Positions 15,590-16,788 of a stretch of 16,788 nt of DNA are shown here, piece after piece (position 1 is the first letter of the stretch; the number at the start of each line of letters is the position of its first letter). The DNA comes from an uncultured Bacteroidota bacterium (GTDB lineage Bacteria > Bacteroidota > Bacteroidia > Bacteroidales > P3). The stretch covers positions 1-16,788 of the forward strand of contig CACXCY010000200.1 in assembly GCA_902766265.1 (NCBI GenBank), read 5' to 3'. The notes below the pieces were generated by a model, which saw only the letters and a program-made list of their open reading frames with translations, was not told where the DNA came from and did not search any database. The position numbers and the translations under genes are program-made.

Positions 15590-16048
15590 TCAATTGTTGT
15601 CTTGTTGCTGACCCAGTCGCTCGTTGGCTTGGGCGGCATAGTCAGTACCTTGCTCGTTCATCGCATTCTGGAACGTGTCGCGGTCCCAGATTTCGATCCA
15701 GTCGCCGAGGGATAGTAGAACCAATTCCTTTCCGGATTTAAGATAAGATTTTTGTTCAGCGGGAATCACCAGGCGGTCGTTGGTGTCAAGCTCCACGATG
15801 TTACCTTCGCTGAATTTGCGCAGAAGTTTCCGGTCTTCAACGGAATAGGGGTTCAGTTTGCTCTTTAGCTTCTCTATCTCGGCTTCAAAACTGGCATAAG
15901 TCCACAGCTCCAGACACTCGGCATAGATACTGGGCTTGACCACAAAGCGGGTGTCGTCCGATTGCAGCTGGCGTTTCAGCGCAATTGGCAACTTGAACCT
16001 GCCGTTGGGGTCAAGCTTACAATACTCTTTACCAAGCATTAAAGCCAT
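15590..16048 (-). CDS. mraZ: Transcriptional regulator / division protein MraZ
   Basis: AbrB/SpoVT-type DNA-binding protein, known in E. coli to form an oligomeric ring and repress its own dcw promoter. It has 152 residues with two tandem swapped-hairpin domains. Their hallmark DxxGRxxxP occurs as DPNGRFKLP (13-21) and, with Gly changed to Asp, as DTNDRLVIP (88-96). The N-terminus MALMLGKEYCKLD deviates from the common short start, and an ATG at codon 4 is an alternative. It is first in the operon. Phased TGG boxes 50-100 bp upstream are its probable autoregulatory site. The Gln/Asn-rich tail is unremarkable. Confidence 0.95.
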   Translation of the reverse strand: MALMLGKEYCKLDPNGRFKLPIALKRQLQSDDTRFVVKPSIYAECLELWTYASFEAEIEKLKSKLNPYSVEDRKLLRKFSEGNIVELDTNDRLVIPAEQKSYLKSGKELVLLSLGDWIEIWDRDTFQNAMNEQGTDYAAQANERLGQQQDNN

Positions 16049-16083
16049 GTTTTTACTCTTTTTTGATACAGTTTTTCAGACTG

Positions 16084-16117
16084 CTAAATTACAAACAATT
16101 TCCCAATAATTTCCAAA
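16084..16117 (-). promoter_or_regulatory. Candidate dcw operon promoter upstream of mraZ
   Basis: On the minus strand, TTTG (16114-16117) and TAATTTAG (16084-16091) are separated by 22 bases. They resemble the Bacteroidota -33 TTTG / -7 TAnnTTTG elements, with one mismatch in the -7 and a spacing slightly longer than usual. Transcription would start near 16077, giving a leader of about 30 bases. The elements interleave with the MraZ boxes, as expected for repression by occlusion. Moderate-to-weak evidence. Confidence 0.35.
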
Positions 16118-16145
16118 AAAAACCATTAATTGTTTAAAACTCCCA
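16101..16145 (-). promoter_or_regulatory. Putative MraZ operator: TGG boxes in 10-bp phase
   Basis: On the minus strand, boxes start at 16145 (TGGGA), 16125 (TGGTT), 16115 (TGGAA) and 16105 (TGGGA). All fall on one 10-bp register, with a single empty slot at 16135. Known MraZ operators are direct TGGG-type repeats with 10-bp periodicity just before mraZ. The match in motif, period, orientation and place is good, and the weaker middle boxes keep only TGG. Autorepression is inferred from E. coli. Confidence 0.65.
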
Positions 16146-16487
16146 TTATATTCCTTTTCGAATCCTCTTACGTGGAAACTGATTCCAAGGTTTCACCCAG
16201 CCCCGTGATTTTTTGCAGATGGTAGTGTTTGCAGGCGTTTCCGTCTGTGTTTGTCCCTCAGCCGTGGGGATGACGGGTCGTTTTTGGGGTCGCAGAAAAC
16301 CTGTTGATAACTTTTTGGTCAGTTGCCAATTTTTACCATTTGTCTCACTGACAATTGTTGGATGGTGACGCAAGAGCACGGCTCCAGAAAAACGTCTTGG
16401 ATGCATCAAGGCAATTCATGAAATGTTAAATCCGCACCCCTCCGTATTCCAAATTTTTCACATTTCGGGCCGAAAAACGCACCAAAA
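16146..16487. other. Gene-free stretch upstream of the MraZ operator
   Basis: About 340 bases with no recognisable gene. A minus-strand frame of up to 86 codons (ATG at 16406, stop at 16146) encodes a basic Lys/Arg/Thr-rich peptide with no domain I recognise, and its stop abuts the operator, so I treat it as chance. No tRNA-like or CRISPR-like structure was seen. The sequence could be part of a dispersed Bacteroidales intergenic element, which cannot be judged from one window. Confidence 0.5.
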
Positions 16488-16553
16488 AAGTTACTACCAA
16501 GTTACTGTCATGTTACTGGCAAGTTACTAGCAAGTTACTTGCGGGGTACTTAC
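16488..16553. repeat. 11-bp tandem repeat array, six units
   Basis: Six consecutive 11-bp units begin at 16488, 16499, 16510, 16521, 16532 and 16543. The first five have the form AAGTTACTNNC (A2 is T in the third unit) and share GTTACT exactly, while two bases near the end of the unit vary. The sixth (GGGGTACTTAC) is degenerate. The step is exactly 11 bp, close to one DNA turn, and not a multiple of three, so it does not suit a coding repeat. Function unknown. Confidence 0.85.
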
Positions 16554-16591
16554 TATGTTGATAATTAATATATTAAGCAAAAATCGCCAAT

Positions 16592-16606
16592 TGTTAAAAT
16601 TTAACA
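16592..16606. repeat. Short A/T-rich inverted repeat
   Basis: TGTTAAA and TTTAACA face each other around a single A, a perfect 7-bp dyad between the two 11-bp repeat blocks. It could be a regulator site. In A/T-rich spacer DNA such dyads also arise by chance. Confidence 0.4.
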
Positions 16607-16623
16607 TTTCAGAAGGCGTGCAC

Positions 16624-16759
16624 AAGGTGTGGGCAAGGTGTCAGTAAGGTATAGGCATGGGAGTTGTAGGTAAGGTCTAAGCATACTCCAGGCATACACT
16701 AGACATACTGTTTTCTCGGATATGGCATAGATATGGCATACTCTAGGCATACTCTTTTA
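16624..16759. repeat. Degenerate 11-bp repeat block (AAGGTnTnGGC / ATACTCTAGGC type)
   Basis: Units start at 16624, 16635, 16646 and 16657. The register then slips by 4 bases and resumes at 16672, 16683, 16694 and 16705, then at 16722 and 16733, and again at 16738 and 16749. Early units read AAGGTGTGGGC or AAGGTATAGGC and later ones ATACTCCAGGC or ATACTCTAGGC. The unit length, the leading A and the frequent terminal GC match the GTTACT array at 16488-16553, so both may be diverged forms of one repeat family. The block may continue past the window edge. Confidence 0.65.
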
Positions 16760-16771
16760 GTATGCCATATC
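16730..16771. repeat. 13-bp perfect inverted repeat
   Basis: GATATGGCATACT at 16730-16742 is matched by AGTATGCCATATC at 16759-16771, with a 16-base spacer. A competing 8-bp hairpin, GGCATACT/AGTATGCC (16746-16753 with 16759-16766, 5-base loop), uses the same right arm. There is no clear T-run after it, so it is not a convincing terminator. Possible roles are a recombination or regulator site, or a stem-loop in a transcript from outside the window. Confidence 0.7.
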
Positions 16772-16788
16772 CATGCGAACAGTATGGC

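Noticed and set aside
15526..15639. Longer N-terminus for RsmH starting at 15639
   Set aside because: It would overlap mraZ by 50 bp and add residues not found in the family. MEYHVPVML at 15525 is the standard start.
16146..16406. Minus-strand ORF of about 86 codons upstream of mraZ
   Set aside because: The longest form begins at TTG, there is no family resemblance, the composition is basic and irregular, and its stop abuts the MraZ operator. It most likely is spacer DNA open by chance.
16488..16553. CRISPR array or plasmid-type iterons
   Set aside because: The unit is only 11 bp with no unique spacers, and no cas or rep gene is nearby.

Overview
This window is one complete dcw (division and cell wall) cluster, read entirely on the minus strand. 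Its gene order is mraZ, rsmH, ftsL, ftsI (a class B PBP with a PASTA domain), murE, mraY, a murD remnant, ftsW, murG, murC, ftsQ, ftsA, ftsZ. This order, the ~60-residue extra segment in MraY, the Bacteroidota-type FtsL, the A-rich leaders without strong Shine-Dalgarno sequences and the roughly balanced base composition point to Bacteroidota, order Bacteroidales, most likely Prevotellaceae (inference). The DNPR motif in MurE indicates meso-diaminopimelate peptidoglycan.

Layout, in the direction of transcription (right to left). Positions 16146-16788 hold no convincing gene. They carry two blocks of degenerate 11-bp tandem repeats and a 13-bp inverted repeat. Directly before mraZ, at 16101-16145, lie TGG boxes in strict 10-bp phase, the classic form of a MraZ autorepressor operator. 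Thirteen genes follow with gaps of only 22-64 bp, as expected for one long operon. The exception is a 190-bp gap before ftsZ that may hold an extra promoter. A hairpin with a T-run at 224-255 ends the operon after ftsZ. The leftmost 220 bases have no gene but hold a 20-bp direct repeat and three related GACGT-type sites spaced exactly 22 bp apart.

How the genes work together: MurE, MurC, MraY and MurG build UDP-muramoyl peptides and lipid I/II. FtsW (a SEDS glycosyltransferase) and FtsI (a transpeptidase) polymerise and cross-link septal wall. FtsQ and FtsL link the ring to the synthases, FtsA anchors FtsZ, and MraZ and RsmH act as regulator and rRNA methylase.

The most unusual gene is the one in the murD position (8419-8958). 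It encodes only a 179-residue relic of the MurD C-terminal domain. The ATP-binding domain is absent and the D-Glu-binding residues are replaced, yet the frame is open. It cannot be the cell's D-glutamate ligase, so either a full MurD is encoded elsewhere or this step is solved differently. Other oddities are a histidine-rich loop in MurC, a linker of over 200 residues and an acidic insertion in FtsZ, and short sequence words repeated in several intergenic leaders.
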